Assembly (NCBI RefSeq): GCF_024586915.1
Contig: NZ_JANBVS010000001.1
Location: forward strand, 62,001-126,000
Length of the DNA: 64,000 bases
Origin: Bradyrhizobium sp. SRS-191
Lineage (GTDB): Bacteria; Pseudomonadota; Alphaproteobacteria; Rhizobiales; Xanthobacteraceae
Direction: 5' to 3'
Each line of letters starts with the position of its first letter. Position 1 is the first letter of the stretch. A program made the translations under genes and the position numbers. Positions 46,112 through 55,327 of the stretch are shown piece by piece. Below the pieces are notes generated by a model that did not search any database, was not told where the DNA came from, and saw only the letters and a program-made list of their open reading frames with translations.

Positions 46112-46128
46112 CTGTAATCTCCTTACAG
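46112..46128. promoter_or_regulatory. Operator candidate in the scfR-aceA divergent region
   Basis: CTGTAA-N5-TTACAG is a perfect inverted repeat 18 bp upstream of the regulator start. About 20 bp further, TTTGTAAAG and TGTGACAA form partly related half sites toward aceA. This is the pattern expected for a dimeric XRE-type regulator. Confidence 0.65.
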
Positions 46129-46240
46129 CTATACACAAGAGATTTGTAAAGTGTGACAAGTTTTCCGCGCAATGTCTGGTCCGCCGGCGCGGGCTGCTTA
46201 CAACAGGTCCCAGGTTGTCCTTAACCAAGGGATCACGGAC

Positions 46241-47878
46241 ATGAACTTCCAACCGCGTGGACTGAACGATCAGGCTCTCCAGGGACCCTCGTCCTACCAG
46301 GCCGAGGTCGAGGCGGCGCGTGCGCTGCTCGAGACCAACCCGACCTGGAACGGCGTCACCGCCGAGGCCGTGGCGCGCATGCGCCTGCAGAACCGCTTCA
46401 AGACCGGTCTCGACGTCGCCCGCTACACCGCGTCCGTGATGCGCGCCGACATGGCCGCCTACGATGAGGACAGCACCAAGTACACTCAGTCGCTCGGCTG
46501 CTGGCACGGCTTCATCGCGCAGCAGAAGCTGATCTCGATCAAGAAGCATTTCGGCAAGACCGACCGCCGCTACCTCTATCTCTCCGGCTGGATGATCGCG
46601 GCGCTGCGCTCCGAGTTCGGCCCGCTGCCGGACCAGTCGATGCACGAGAAGACCTCGGTGCCCGCGCTGATCGAGGAGCTCTACACCTTCCTGCGCCAGG
46701 CCGACTCGCGCGAGCTGAACGATCTGTTCCGCACCTTGGACGCGGCCCGCAAGGCCGGCGACAAGGCGAAGGAGACCGAGATCATCGCCAAGATCGACGG
46801 CTTCCAGACCCACGTCGTCCCTGTCATCGCCGACATCGATGCCGGCTTCGGCAATGCGGAGGCGACCTATCTGCTCGCCAAGAAGATGATCGAGGCGGGT
46901 GCCTGCGCGCTGCAGATCGAGAACCAGGTCTCGGACGAGAAGCAGTGCGGCCACCAGGACGGCAAGGTCACCGTGCCGCATGACGTCTTCCTGGCCAAGA
47001 TCCGCGCCTGCCGCCACGCCTTCCTCGAGCTCGGCGTCGAGGACGGCATCGTCGTCACCCGCACCGACTCGCTCGGTGCCGGCCTGACGCAGCAGATCGC
47101 GTTCTCCAGCCAGCCGGGCGATCTCGGCGACCAGTACAACAGCTTCCTCGATTGCGAGGAAGTGACGCCCGAGACCGCGCGCAGCGGCGACGTCATCATC
47201 AACCGCAATGGCAAGATGATGCGGCCGAAGCGGCTGCCCTCGAACCTCTATCAGTTCCGTCCCGGCACCGGCGAGGACCGCTGCGTGCTCGACTGCATCA
47301 CCTCGCTGCAGAACGGCGCCGATCTCCTGTGGATCGAGACCGAGAAGCCGCATATCGAGCAGATCGCCAAGATGGTCGACCGCATCCGCAAGGTGATCCC
47401 GAACGCCAAGCTCGCCTACAACAACTCGCCGTCGTTCAACTGGACCCTCAACTTCCGTTGGCAGGTCTATGACGCGATGAAGGAGGCGGGCCAGGACGTC
47501 AGCAAGTACAATCGCGCCGAGCTGATGAAGGCGGAGTACGACGACACCCCGCTGGCGAAGGAAGCCGACGAGCGCATCCGCACCTTCCAGGCTGACTCGG
47601 CCAAGCGCGCCGGCATCTTCCACCACCTCATAACGCTGCCGACCTACCACACGGCCGCGCTGTCGACCGACAACCTCGCCCGCGAATATTTCGGCGAGCA
47701 GGGCATGCTGGGCTACGTCAAGAACGTCCAGCGCGCCGAGATCCGCCAGGGCATCGCTTGCGTCAAGCACCAGAACATGGCCGGCTCCGACATCGGCGAC
47801 GACCACAAGGAGTACTTCGCCGGCGACAAGGCCCTGAAGGCCGGCGGCGCGCACAACACGATGAACCAGTTCGGCTGA
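46241..47878 (+). CDS. aceA: Isocitrate lyase
   Basis: A 545-aa enzyme. The active-site Cys is in the DEKQCGHQDGK motif (KQCGH in place of KKCGH), with the metal-binding stretch VIADIDAGFGNAEATYLLAKK before it and YNNSPSFNW later. This is the first step of the glyoxylate shunt (isocitrate to glyoxylate and succinate), needed for growth on C2 compounds and fatty acids. It is divergent from its probable regulator and has its own intrinsic terminator. The length fits the larger ICL subtype. The ATG at 46241 matches the family start. Confidence 0.96.
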   Translation: MNFQPRGLNDQALQGPSSYQAEVEAARALLETNPTWNGVTAEAVARMRLQNRFKTGLDVARYTASVMRADMAAYDEDSTKYTQSLGCWHGFIAQQKLISIKKHFGKTDRRYLYLSGWMIAALRSEFGPLPDQSMHEKTSVPALIEELYTFLRQADSRELNDLFRTLDAARKAGDKAKETEIIAKIDGFQTHVVPVIADIDAGFGNAEATYLLAKKMIEAGACALQIENQVSDEKQCGHQDGKVTVPHDVFLAKIRACRHAFLELGVEDGIVVTRTDSLGAGLTQQIAFSSQPGDLGDQYNSFLDCEEVTPETARSGDVIINRNGKMMRPKRLPSNLYQFRPGTGEDRCVLDCITSLQNGADLLWIETEKPHIEQIAKMVDRIRKVIPNAKLAYNNSPSFNWTLNFRWQVYDAMKEAGQDVSKYNRAELMKAEYDDTPLAKEADERIRTFQADSAKRAGIFHHLITLPTYHTAALSTDNLAREYFGEQGMLGYVKNVQRAEIRQGIACVKHQNMAGSDIGDDHKEYFAGDKALKAGGAHNTMNQFG

Positions 47879-47912
47879 TCTCCGCCGGGTGAGTAGCTGG
47901 ACTGACAGGACC

Positions 47913-47946
47913 CGTCTGGAGCGGCAACGCTCCAGGCGGGTTTTGC
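47913..47946 (+). terminator. Intrinsic terminator after aceA
   Basis: CCCGTCTGGAGCG pairs with CGCTCCAGGCGGG around GCAA (one G-T pair), followed by TTTTG. It lies between the convergent aceA and FG-GAP genes. Confidence 0.85.
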
Positions 47947-47977
47947 TTGGAGGCATCGACGCCAGACCAGCCCGACG

Positions 47978-49498
47978 TCAGACCAGGAGGATGTCGTGGC
48001 TCGACAGCGTCGGGTGGTTCTGCAAGGTGGCGACCAGCTCATATTGGTTGGCGACGGAGCCGAACGGCTCGGCATACCAGAGCTGGCCGGTCGTGGTCTG
48101 ATAGTAGAACTGATAGCGCGCATCGCCCACATCGGGCCCAGCGGTCCCCGACGTGAACGACACCACGCCGGGATCATAGACCGGCGCGCCGACGGCGTTG
48201 ATGTAGGCGGAGCGATCCAGCACGAGCTGATCGGCGTTGGGCTTGAAGTCGGTGATCGTCGCGCCCCAGTTGAAGCCTGCGACGTGAAACAGATTGTCGC
48301 CGGCGCCGCCGGTCACCGTGGCGGCCCCGGACTGGATCACGAAGGTGTCGTTGCCATCGGTGCCGTAATACGCGTGCGACTGGTCCGCGCTGATGACCAC
48401 GCCCGAGCCGGCGCCATTGGCCACAGTGCTGTTGGATCCTGCATCGATGTTGACGACGTTGGTCACCGTCGGCCCGAGCATTGATAGCAACTGCACCGCC
48501 CCACTGCTGGTGTCGCGGATCACGAGGCTGCTGCGGCCGGTGCCGTCGAACGTGTCGACCGCGTCTTCCACGATCTGGGTGGCGCCGAGCCGCACCTGAT
48601 TGCCGCTGTTGTCGTGCACATAGTCGACCGAGAAGATGCCGCCCTGGACGTTCATCGTCCACGTCACAAGGTTGCCGCCGACATTCCACAACAGGTCGGA
48701 GATCCCGTCGCCATTGTAGTCGCCGTCGGCGCTGATCAGGGTCGCATTGGTGGCGGGCGAGACGTTGCCGATGATGTTGATGGTCGGATGTCCGTCATGC
48801 ATCAGCCATTCGACGACGTTGCCGTTGCCGTGATCGTACCAGAGGATGTCGTGGGTGCCGTCGGCATTGAGGTCGGCCTTGGTGTCGAGAATGCTCACCG
48901 ATGTCGGGATCTTGCCGAAATCGAAGCGCTGCTCGATGTCGCTGCCGTTCATCGCCCATAGCGTGGTCTGGCCGTCATCCATGCCGCGGAACAGGATGTC
49001 CGACTTGCCGTCACCGGTGAAATCACTGCTGCCGTCGACGACGCTGTAGCTGGTCGGGATCTGTCCCAGCGGCGTGTAGGCCTTGATGTAAAGGCCGTTC
49101 ATCTGCCACATCATCAATTGGCCGTCGGTCTCTCCCCGCCACAGCATGTCGGACTTGCCGTCGGCGGAATAGTCGCCGGTGCCGACGACGTCATAGCTTG
49201 TCCGCATCCAATTATAGGTCGGGTTGCCGACGACGATGCCATTCGCGCCGGTGAGCCAGTCGATCGCGTGGTCGTTGCTGAGGCTGTGGAACAGCACATC
49301 CGTGGTTCCGGAGCCGTCGAAATCGCCGAAGCCCGTGATCTTGTAGGTCGAGGGATAATCCTGGGCGATCTGATAGGTGATGCTGCTGGCCGGAATGCCG
49401 TTCTGCATCAGCAGCGTCGTCACGTCGCCGGTCGTCTCATCCTGCAGTAACAGGTCGGAAATTCCGTCATGGTTCAAATCGACTTTGCGTATCGACAT
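47978..49498 (-). CDS. FG-GAP/VCBS repeat protein, probable type I secretion substrate
   Basis: A 506-aa protein built of six or seven repeats with Asp-rich loops (DLNHDGISDLLLQD, DFDGSGTTDVLFHS, DYSADGKSDMLWRG, DFTGDGKSDILFRG, DLNADGTHDILWYD, DYNGDGISDLLWN). These form a Ca-binding beta-propeller-like array. It has no N-terminal signal. A single RTX-type hit (YGTDGNDTFVIQSG) and the tail LSSHDILLV match C-terminal type I secretion signals. It is likely a secreted adhesin or surface protein. The ABC exporter is not in this window. Confidence 0.85.
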   Translation of the reverse strand: MSIRKVDLNHDGISDLLLQDETTGDVTTLLMQNGIPASSITYQIAQDYPSTYKITGFGDFDGSGTTDVLFHSLSNDHAIDWLTGANGIVVGNPTYNWMRTSYDVVGTGDYSADGKSDMLWRGETDGQLMMWQMNGLYIKAYTPLGQIPTSYSVVDGSSDFTGDGKSDILFRGMDDGQTTLWAMNGSDIEQRFDFGKIPTSVSILDTKADLNADGTHDILWYDHGNGNVVEWLMHDGHPTINIIGNVSPATNATLISADGDYNGDGISDLLWNVGGNLVTWTMNVQGGIFSVDYVHDNSGNQVRLGATQIVEDAVDTFDGTGRSSLVIRDTSSGAVQLLSMLGPTVTNVVNIDAGSNSTVANGAGSGVVISADQSHAYYGTDGNDTFVIQSGAATVTGGAGDNLFHVAGFNWGATITDFKPNADQLVLDRSAYINAVGAPVYDPGVVSFTSGTAGPDVGDARYQFYYQTTTGQLWYAEPFGSVANQYELVATLQNHPTLSSHDILLV

Positions 49499-49908
49499 TT
49501 TGCCCTCAACCCGTCAGCGGTGCCGCACTCTTGGGACCAATTCAATACAGGATCAACGTAGGGCCGGACCAACTCAATACCGGCCTGACGTCAGATGAGC
49601 ACGGCATCACAGAGCATGATCGGACCATCGGCAGACTAGTCCGCTGCCGGAGTGAAAGCCATCTCCTCTCGGATGCTGGCTTGCCCGGCAATGCGCGTCA
49701 AGGTTGCGGATGCGACCAAGCCGACCGCCAACTCGATCCGCCGGTCCGCTCCACCAGGCTGACGCTGTCGTTGCCAACAGCCGGAGCGGCTGTCGCGCGC
49801 GCCGCGTGATCGGGTGTTGTGACGCCGGTCCCAAGCGATCCAATCCCAAGCGATCCGATTCCAAGAGAACCGCAGCACCATCCGGGGCCCCTCTCTTACG
49901 CAGTCGCT
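49499..49908. other. Gene-free stretch with short direct repeats
   Basis: No credible gene. Related GGACCAA-CTCAATAC-type units occur at about 49534-49580. A run of near-tandem 12-mers (CCAAGCGATCC-like) occurs at about 49830-49866. It is probably the promoter and leader region of the FG-GAP gene plus the end of the LysE gene. Confidence 0.45.
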
Positions 49909-50520
49909 TCAGCGCTCCGCCAGCGCCAGCCGCGCGCCGAGCAGCGCAAAGCCGCCGGCAAACGCCCGGCGCAGCCAGGTCATGACGCGGGGGCGGCTGA
50001 CGACGCGATCGCGCACGGCGGCGGCGAACAGGCCGTAGAGCACGAACACCGCGAACGTCATCGCCATGAACACAGCCGATAGCTCCAGCATGGCCGCGAG
50101 CGGATGCGCCTGGTCGGCTGAGATGAACTGCGGCAGGAAGGCGAGGAAGAAGATCGACAGTTTTGGATTGAGGATGTTGATCAGGAAGCCGGTCAGCACC
50201 ACCCGCCCGGCCGAGCGCGCGTCATCCCTGGCTTCCACGGACAGCGCACCGCGCTCACCGAGCGTCTGCCAGGCCATGTACAACAGATACGCGACGCCAC
50301 ACCATTTCAGCGCGGCAAAGGCCAGCGCGCTGGTGTGCATGATGGCCGCGAGGCCTATGATCGCAGCCAGCATCGCCGGAATGATGCCGAGCGTGCAGCC
50401 GAACGCGGCCGCAATGCTCATTCGCGAGCCCTTGGTCAGCGCCACCGCCAGCGTGTAGAGCACGCCGGTGCCGGGCGAGGCCACCACGATCAGCGAGGTC
50501 AGCAGGAAGGCAGTGGACAT
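49909..50520 (-). CDS. LysE/RhtB family exporter
   Basis: A 203-aa protein with six hydrophobic segments. Family marks are LIVVASPGTGVLYTLAVALTKG at the N-terminus and GFLINILNPKLSIFFLAFLPQF in the middle. It exports amino acids or related small molecules across the inner membrane. The start at 50520 corresponds to MSTAFLL; the longer upstream frame is not used. Confidence 0.9.
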   Translation of the reverse strand: MSTAFLLTSLIVVASPGTGVLYTLAVALTKGSRMSIAAAFGCTLGIIPAMLAAIIGLAAIMHTSALAFAALKWCGVAYLLYMAWQTLGERGALSVEARDDARSAGRVVLTGFLINILNPKLSIFFLAFLPQFISADQAHPLAAMLELSAVFMAMTFAVFVLYGLFAAAVRDRVVSRPRVMTWLRRAFAGGFALLGARLALAER

Positions 50521-50727
50521 CGGCGGTCTCCCCAGGTTCGCGGCCGCGAGCGCGGCCGGAGTCTTCAACACCGAACGCCACCATTTCACGCCGCGCCGGC
50601 GAACGATAGCCGCCATCTCCGCGACAACGGTCGTTTGGTGGGAAGGCCGACAATGATAGCAGCCAAGGCTTGAAGCCTTGGCTGCCTCTCTGAGCTCCGC
50701 GCCCATCGGACCTGACCGCGCAGGCAG

Positions 50728-52443
50728 TTAGGGCCTGACCACGGGAGCTGGGCTGTTCATCGCGGGTGGGCTGCGAGGATCAACCCTGAGGCGTTGCCGC
50801 GGTTTGACGAGGGCAAACTGGGCGGCGAAGGCCAGACCGTAGGCGATGCTGAAGGTCGTTCCCGTCGCCAGGAAGCGCAGCTTGTTGGTGTCCCATGTCG
50901 CTCCCTCCGGCGCGACGAGCGTGAGGAGCGAGGGCAGCAGCAGAAACACCACGCCGAGCGAAAACGCGAGACAATTGAGAAGCCTCCAGACAATTCTGCC
51001 AGCAGACATGTCGATGTCGGGCAGATCCGGGCAGGTCTGCCGGTCCAGGTAGTAGGAAATGTACACGGACACCAGCGCCGGGCCCAAGCCCCACCTGAGC
51101 ATCCGGAAATAGAGTTCGGAGAACGGAAGCGCCCGCGACGCATCCTCGCCGAAGAAATGCACCGCCAGAGCGAGTCCGAAAGGCCCGGCGGCAAAGGCGA
51201 CGAGAAAGCTCCAGCAATACGTGACCATCAGAGATTGGTTCATCGCCGGCACCAGCTCGCTCGTCGCAAGGCGAAGCAGCAGCACCAAGGTGATCGCGAA
51301 GCCGAAATTCGACATGGAGTACAGGACCCAGGCCAGCATCCGGTCTGAAGCCTGACCCATGACGAGGCCCTTTCCGTTGAGAGCATCAAAGGTCACGGCC
51401 GACAGGTAGACGCCGAGATGCGCCGCTGCGATCAGCGCCACCGCATAGATCGTCCAGTAATGCAGCGGGTTCTGCAGACGCGGCGGGACGATGACCACGC
51501 CGAACTCGTAGGCTTCCTTGCAGAGGTCTCGTCGCGAGGCGTTGCGGTAGATCAGATAGCAGGCGATGAGCCGCGCGAAGCGGGTGTGGAGGTTCTTGAT
51601 CTTCTGGGCGAAGTCGGCCATCGCGAGGTTTGCGGCAGAGCCCGCTTTCCACTGCTCCATCGTCCACGCCGTCTGGTCGAATTCGGCGATCAGCTTTTCG
51701 AATCCGAAGCTGTCCTCGATGAAGAAGGTGGCATCGTTGCCGGCTTCGTGACCTCGTTCAAGCCACCACTTCATGTAGCAGATCTCGGCCCACAAGCGAT
51801 CAGGCGTGAGGTAGTCCTTCTGAAAGTCGCGCTCGGTCAGCGCGCGCGAGCTCGCGACGACCTGCGCAATGGTCTGGGGGGACACGCGCAACGCAAATCG
51901 GATCTGGGCGATGATTTCCTTTGCGAGCTGGGGAACGCTGATCCAGAGATGGATCACGTCGCGCATCCCGAGCAGCAGATTCCAGTCGGCTTCCTTGGTG
52001 AGCAAATAGAGGTAGATGGCGCCGATGGCAACGACGACGACGATATAGGATGCGGAATTCTGCTTGACGGCTTGCAGAATGGGTTCGGGAATGATGCCGG
52101 ATGGCGTCATTGCCAGGATCGGCTGATGCTCCTGGACGAGAACCAGGAAGACGGCGCATGCGAAAAGTGTGTAGGCGATGCTTCCGAGTAGGTATTGCGA
52201 GCGATTGGTCATGTAGCGCGGAATGGTCGGGAATTCGTCGACAGCGACGTCCCGTCCGAAGGCCCGCCAAGCCAGCCGGGCTGCCGTCGCCAATCCCAGC
52301 AGCGTGATGGCCCAATGGGTCACGACCGATGCGTCGATTTGAGGGGAGGCCGTCGGCGTGAGCTGCGCGAGGGCAGGGGACGCGGCCAACAGCGGGACCA
52401 GGTTGAACAGGAGGATGCGACGTAGGCGAACCATGACCGACAC
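50728..52443 (-). CDS. Large inner-membrane protein, unrecognised family
   Basis: A 571-aa protein. A signal-type N-terminus (residues 1-27, ends ALAQ) precedes several hydrophobic helices (near 35-60, 85-105 and 130-150), a large soluble middle region (about 180-320, rich in Trp/Glu and with the KEAYEFGVV end) and six more helices in the C-terminal half. It might be a sensor or channel, but I see no known motif. It is monocistronic; the downstream hairpin lies near 50710. Confidence 0.7.
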   Translation of the reverse strand: MSVMVRLRRILLFNLVPLLAASPALAQLTPTASPQIDASVVTHWAITLLGLATAARLAWRAFGRDVAVDEFPTIPRYMTNRSQYLLGSIAYTLFACAVFLVLVQEHQPILAMTPSGIIPEPILQAVKQNSASYIVVVVAIGAIYLYLLTKEADWNLLLGMRDVIHLWISVPQLAKEIIAQIRFALRVSPQTIAQVVASSRALTERDFQKDYLTPDRLWAEICYMKWWLERGHEAGNDATFFIEDSFGFEKLIAEFDQTAWTMEQWKAGSAANLAMADFAQKIKNLHTRFARLIACYLIYRNASRRDLCKEAYEFGVVIVPPRLQNPLHYWTIYAVALIAAAHLGVYLSAVTFDALNGKGLVMGQASDRMLAWVLYSMSNFGFAITLVLLLRLATSELVPAMNQSLMVTYCWSFLVAFAAGPFGLALAVHFFGEDASRALPFSELYFRMLRWGLGPALVSVYISYYLDRQTCPDLPDIDMSAGRIVWRLLNCLAFSLGVVFLLLPSLLTLVAPEGATWDTNKLRFLATGTTFSIAYGLAFAAQFALVKPRQRLRVDPRSPPAMNSPAPVVRP

Positions 52444-52773
52444 TCCAACATGTTGCGTGAAAGTTGCGACAGGGATCGTAAGTCCGGCCCGGCCGGAACC
52501 CGTGTGAGAAATGCGTGAATTATCCTGCGCGCGGCGCGGCCGTCAGACGGTCTCGCTGTCCATCATGGTCGTCCTCCCGAGCGGGCGGAGCGGGCCGCTC
52601 TCCTTGCCGCAGTTCGCTGCGTCCGGCCACGATCCGAGCGCCGGAACAAGACACGGGGGTCATCGGCACCTCCCTGATGATGCGAGAGATGATCGGGACC
52701 GGGAGAGACGCGGGCGGGGGCCATGATGAAGCATCGTCGCGGCGCGTGTCGCGCCCGAGCTTTGCCGGTCGTT

Positions 52774-53138
52774 TCGCCCTCTGCACAGAGGGCGCGGGGA
52801 ATGCCGGGCTGCTGGCCGCAACCCATGGCCCGCCTGCAGAAGAAAAAGCAGGCGGCAGTCACCACAGGTTCAGCCGGATCAACCCGGCATTCCCCGCGCG
52901 ATGGTCTTCACGCTTATACGCGCTCTCCCCGGTGTCCGGCTTGATAGCCACCGTCGCCCTCAGGCTCATCCTGCCGAAAGCTTGGCGCCAGCCTCGGGGC
53001 GCCAGGACCACGCGATTTCACGTCCGCAAGCAGTCGTTCGTCCGCGTACATAACCACGCTGCGACCAGCCTGCGGCCACCGCTCCCCGCGCCCAACGTCC
53101 GTGACGATCGCGATCCGCCCCTCTCGAGGAGCACGGGA
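52774..53138. repeat. 365-bp dispersed repeat, copy B
   Basis: Same block and length as 2941-3305, including the nested hairpin arms, with about a dozen differences. The trailing TTTTTCG ... GGACTGGACAGGGGGG block is at about 53178-53210. ORFs on both strands across it are spurious. The flanks (52444-52773 and 53139-53359) hold no gene that I can support. Confidence 0.9.
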
Positions 53139-53359
53139 TGGGGGAGTGTGTAGCATGAAATTCGGAAATATGGAAGTCGATTTTTCGCGCAAGGACTGGA
53201 CAGGGGGGGCCCTGGCAGATGATGGCGTCCTCGCCCAAGCGCGGTGCCAAGACGTTCGCGGACGATCGCCGTGAAGCCGATGGAGTCCTCCATTTCGGCC
53301 CCGCGGCTTGATCTCGCGCTGGAGTTGAGGTTCAGTGCCGCCCCGGGGGAGGCGGGCTC

Positions 53360-53596
53360 ATGCGATATTTATTGTTGATTTTCTTGGCCGGGCCATTGCT
53401 GACCGGCTGCTTCAGGTCGTCGGAAGAGATACGGGCCGAACTCGCGGCCAAGGATGACCAGGAATGCCGGAGCTACGGGGCTCAGCCGGGCTCGCCAGCC
53501 TATGTGCAGTGCCGGGCGACGCGTGCATCGGCCCACGAGGCGGCAGACGCCGCCTTGGTCGCGGCGGTCTCAGCTCCCCGCGCCCAACGTCCATGA
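53360..53596 (+). CDS. Small lipoprotein with repeat-derived C-terminus
   Basis: A 78-aa protein. The lipoprotein signal ends LTGC (Cys17), followed by FRSSEEIRAELAAKDDQECRSYGAQPGSPAYVQCRATRAS, which has the paired Cys pattern of a Bradyrhizobium small lipoprotein family. The last 8-10 residues (SAPRAQRP) and the stop lie in a fragment of the dispersed repeat (53573-53629). The original C-terminus has therefore probably been replaced. Whether the product is still functional is unknown. Confidence 0.65.
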   Translation: MRYLLLIFLAGPLLTGCFRSSEEIRAELAAKDDQECRSYGAQPGSPAYVQCRATRASAHEAADAALVAAVSAPRAQRP

Positions 53597-53629
53597 CGAT
53601 GCGATCCGCCCCTAGCGAGGAGCAAGGGA
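53573..53629. repeat. Fragment C of the 365-bp repeat
   Basis: It carries the 3' end of the repeat (CCCCGCGCCCAACGTCC, GATCCGCCCCT and GAGGAGCA segments) with some substitutions, plus a weak version of the trailing TTTTCGCG ... GATTGGATAGGGG block at about 53675-53700. The remaining gene-free part up to 54110 shows nothing coding. Confidence 0.7.
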
Positions 53630-54110
53630 CGAGCGCAACCAATCATGAAATTCTGAAAAAGTGAATCCAAATGTTTTCGCGCTGACGATTGGATAGGGGT
53701 GATCTTGTTGGTTGGCCTCATGAAATGAGTTTTTCTGCGTATTCTCACAGCACATCCTGAAAGCGCCGTGCCCTCGCACATGATCCGGACGCTGCCGCAT
53801 GAAGGCCCGCCGGTGGCTGCAATCTGTGCGAGTATCGAACGCATCGCCCTGGCATTGATCGCGAGGAAGGTTGCGGCGGCGCAACGGCATCATGTCGATG
53901 ACTCCAGAGTTTCCCGCCGCCGGCGATTGTCTGATGCATCCCATACAATCGATCTATTCGATGCCGGGGGATGGCAGCGACTGTGTCCTGCCCGCAACGT
54001 AGTTGGTTTTTGATAGTCGATCTAATCCCCCCGAGGTTGCGGCTATTGTTCCCCAGTTCCGCCCCTGCTACCGCTGGTCGACGAGAGTTGGGGATGCCGT
54101 GGGGGCTCAG

Positions 54111-54668
54111 ATGAAGTGTTTGCGTTGGCCAGCCGGCTGGCTGGCCATGATTGGCGTAGCGTGTCTTGGTGGGTGTGCTGCGCCGCTCGCGGTCAATAAC
54201 GTGACCGACATCAGGTCGACCACGGGCAGCCGAGGGATCGACGTCTACGAGGCGAAGCGCCGAACCGACCCGAGCGTGCCCGAGTTCGCGGGCGATCAGC
54301 TCGTGGAAGTGCGGACGTTCCACAATCCCGGCGGCGGCGGCGAGGTCGAGATGGCCGGCGCGTCCTGCTTACTGGAAGCCTCCGGCTTCACGGCAACCAT
54401 GACGACCCCCGCAAAGGTGCGCGTGCCGCTCTACCGCGGACAGTCGAGCACGCTGGCCGTGACCTGCCAGAAGGCCGGCTATCAAAAGCGGATGATCACC
54501 GTCGCACCGATCGACGCGACGCGCCAAGCTCGCCTCGCCAGCGGCGTCAATGGCGGCATCCTCGGTGCTGTCATCGTGGCAGGCATTGATGCTGCCGCCG
54601 ACAATACGAAGAACGACTGGCGCTATCCGGTGGCGAAGGTGGTGTTGGAGGCCGATGCGCCGCGGTAG
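54111..54668 (+). CDS. Lipoprotein of unknown function
   Basis: A 185-aa protein. The lipobox LGGC (Cys23) closes a signal of about 22 residues. The mature part has beta-rich segments (KVRVPLYRGQSSTLAVTCQKAGYQKRMITVAP) like PEGA-type or immunoglobulin-like carriers, and a Gly/Ala/Ile helix (GGILGAVIVAGIDAAAD) at the C-terminus. The start at 54111 is the Met right before the signal. The 348-bp stretch after it (to 55016) is AT-richer and holds no gene that I can support. Confidence 0.75.
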   Translation: MKCLRWPAGWLAMIGVACLGGCAAPLAVNNVTDIRSTTGSRGIDVYEAKRRTDPSVPEFAGDQLVEVRTFHNPGGGGEVEMAGASCLLEASGFTATMTTPAKVRVPLYRGQSSTLAVTCQKAGYQKRMITVAPIDATRQARLASGVNGGILGAVIVAGIDAAADNTKNDWRYPVAKVVLEADAPR

Positions 54669-55016
54669 AGAAGGGGGAGCGGATCGTGTGTCACTGGCGG
54701 TTACGGTAGTTGCGGAGACAGCGCATGAAACTGCTGCGCGGGAACGTATTCGATGCGCTCAATCGAGGCACAGAAGCAATTTCGGATTTAACGAATCTTC
54801 ACCGTAGTCCAGGACAAACTCGATTCGATAGTGCGAGCCGTGCTGGGGATGTGCCGTAGAAAGTTGGAGTTATTCACCGCTCGGTAAGAAATGCGGACAA
54901 ATTGGGTAGAGAGAATTTTTTATGTTGCCATGGCTCGGCAAATCAGTCCTATCAACCTTTGAGCCCTGAGAACTGATTTCACCGGCTCTCCAAGAGTTTC
55001 AATGGAGAGCTATGTC

Positions 55017-55142
55017 ATGAATCAGACGCCTAAATTCCAAATCAGGTTCTGGAAGATCGACGTCAGCGCCGAAGGGGGGCTCGGCATCTTGGCCGCGTGC
55101 TTTCTGGTGATCTTCCTTGTCGCTGCCTACAGGTGGTTCTAG
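55017..55142 (+). CDS. 41-aa single-span membrane protein
   Basis: A short frame: MNQTPKFQIRFWKIDVSAEGG is followed by a membrane helix LGILAACFLVIFLVAAYRWF. GGAGAG lies seven bases before the ATG, which makes translation likely. It is too small for standard ORF cut-offs. Its AT-leaning surroundings match the next gene. It could be a toxin-like, anchor or accessory peptide; function is unknown. Confidence 0.6.
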   Translation: MNQTPKFQIRFWKIDVSAEGGLGILAACFLVIFLVAAYRWF

Positions 55143-55327
55143 CACGGTTGACGATCTGAGCCATTCGGCTCAGGATTTGACCATGCAAACAACTTTGTCT
55201 GTGAATTTCGGCGGTAAGCACAAAGGCGCTGGCCGCTGAAGGGCAGTGGGCGCTATAGCAAACCTATCAAGCCCGTGCGGTCCCGCACATCGGGATGCCC
55301 CTGAAATGTTTATCTGGGAGTATTGCG

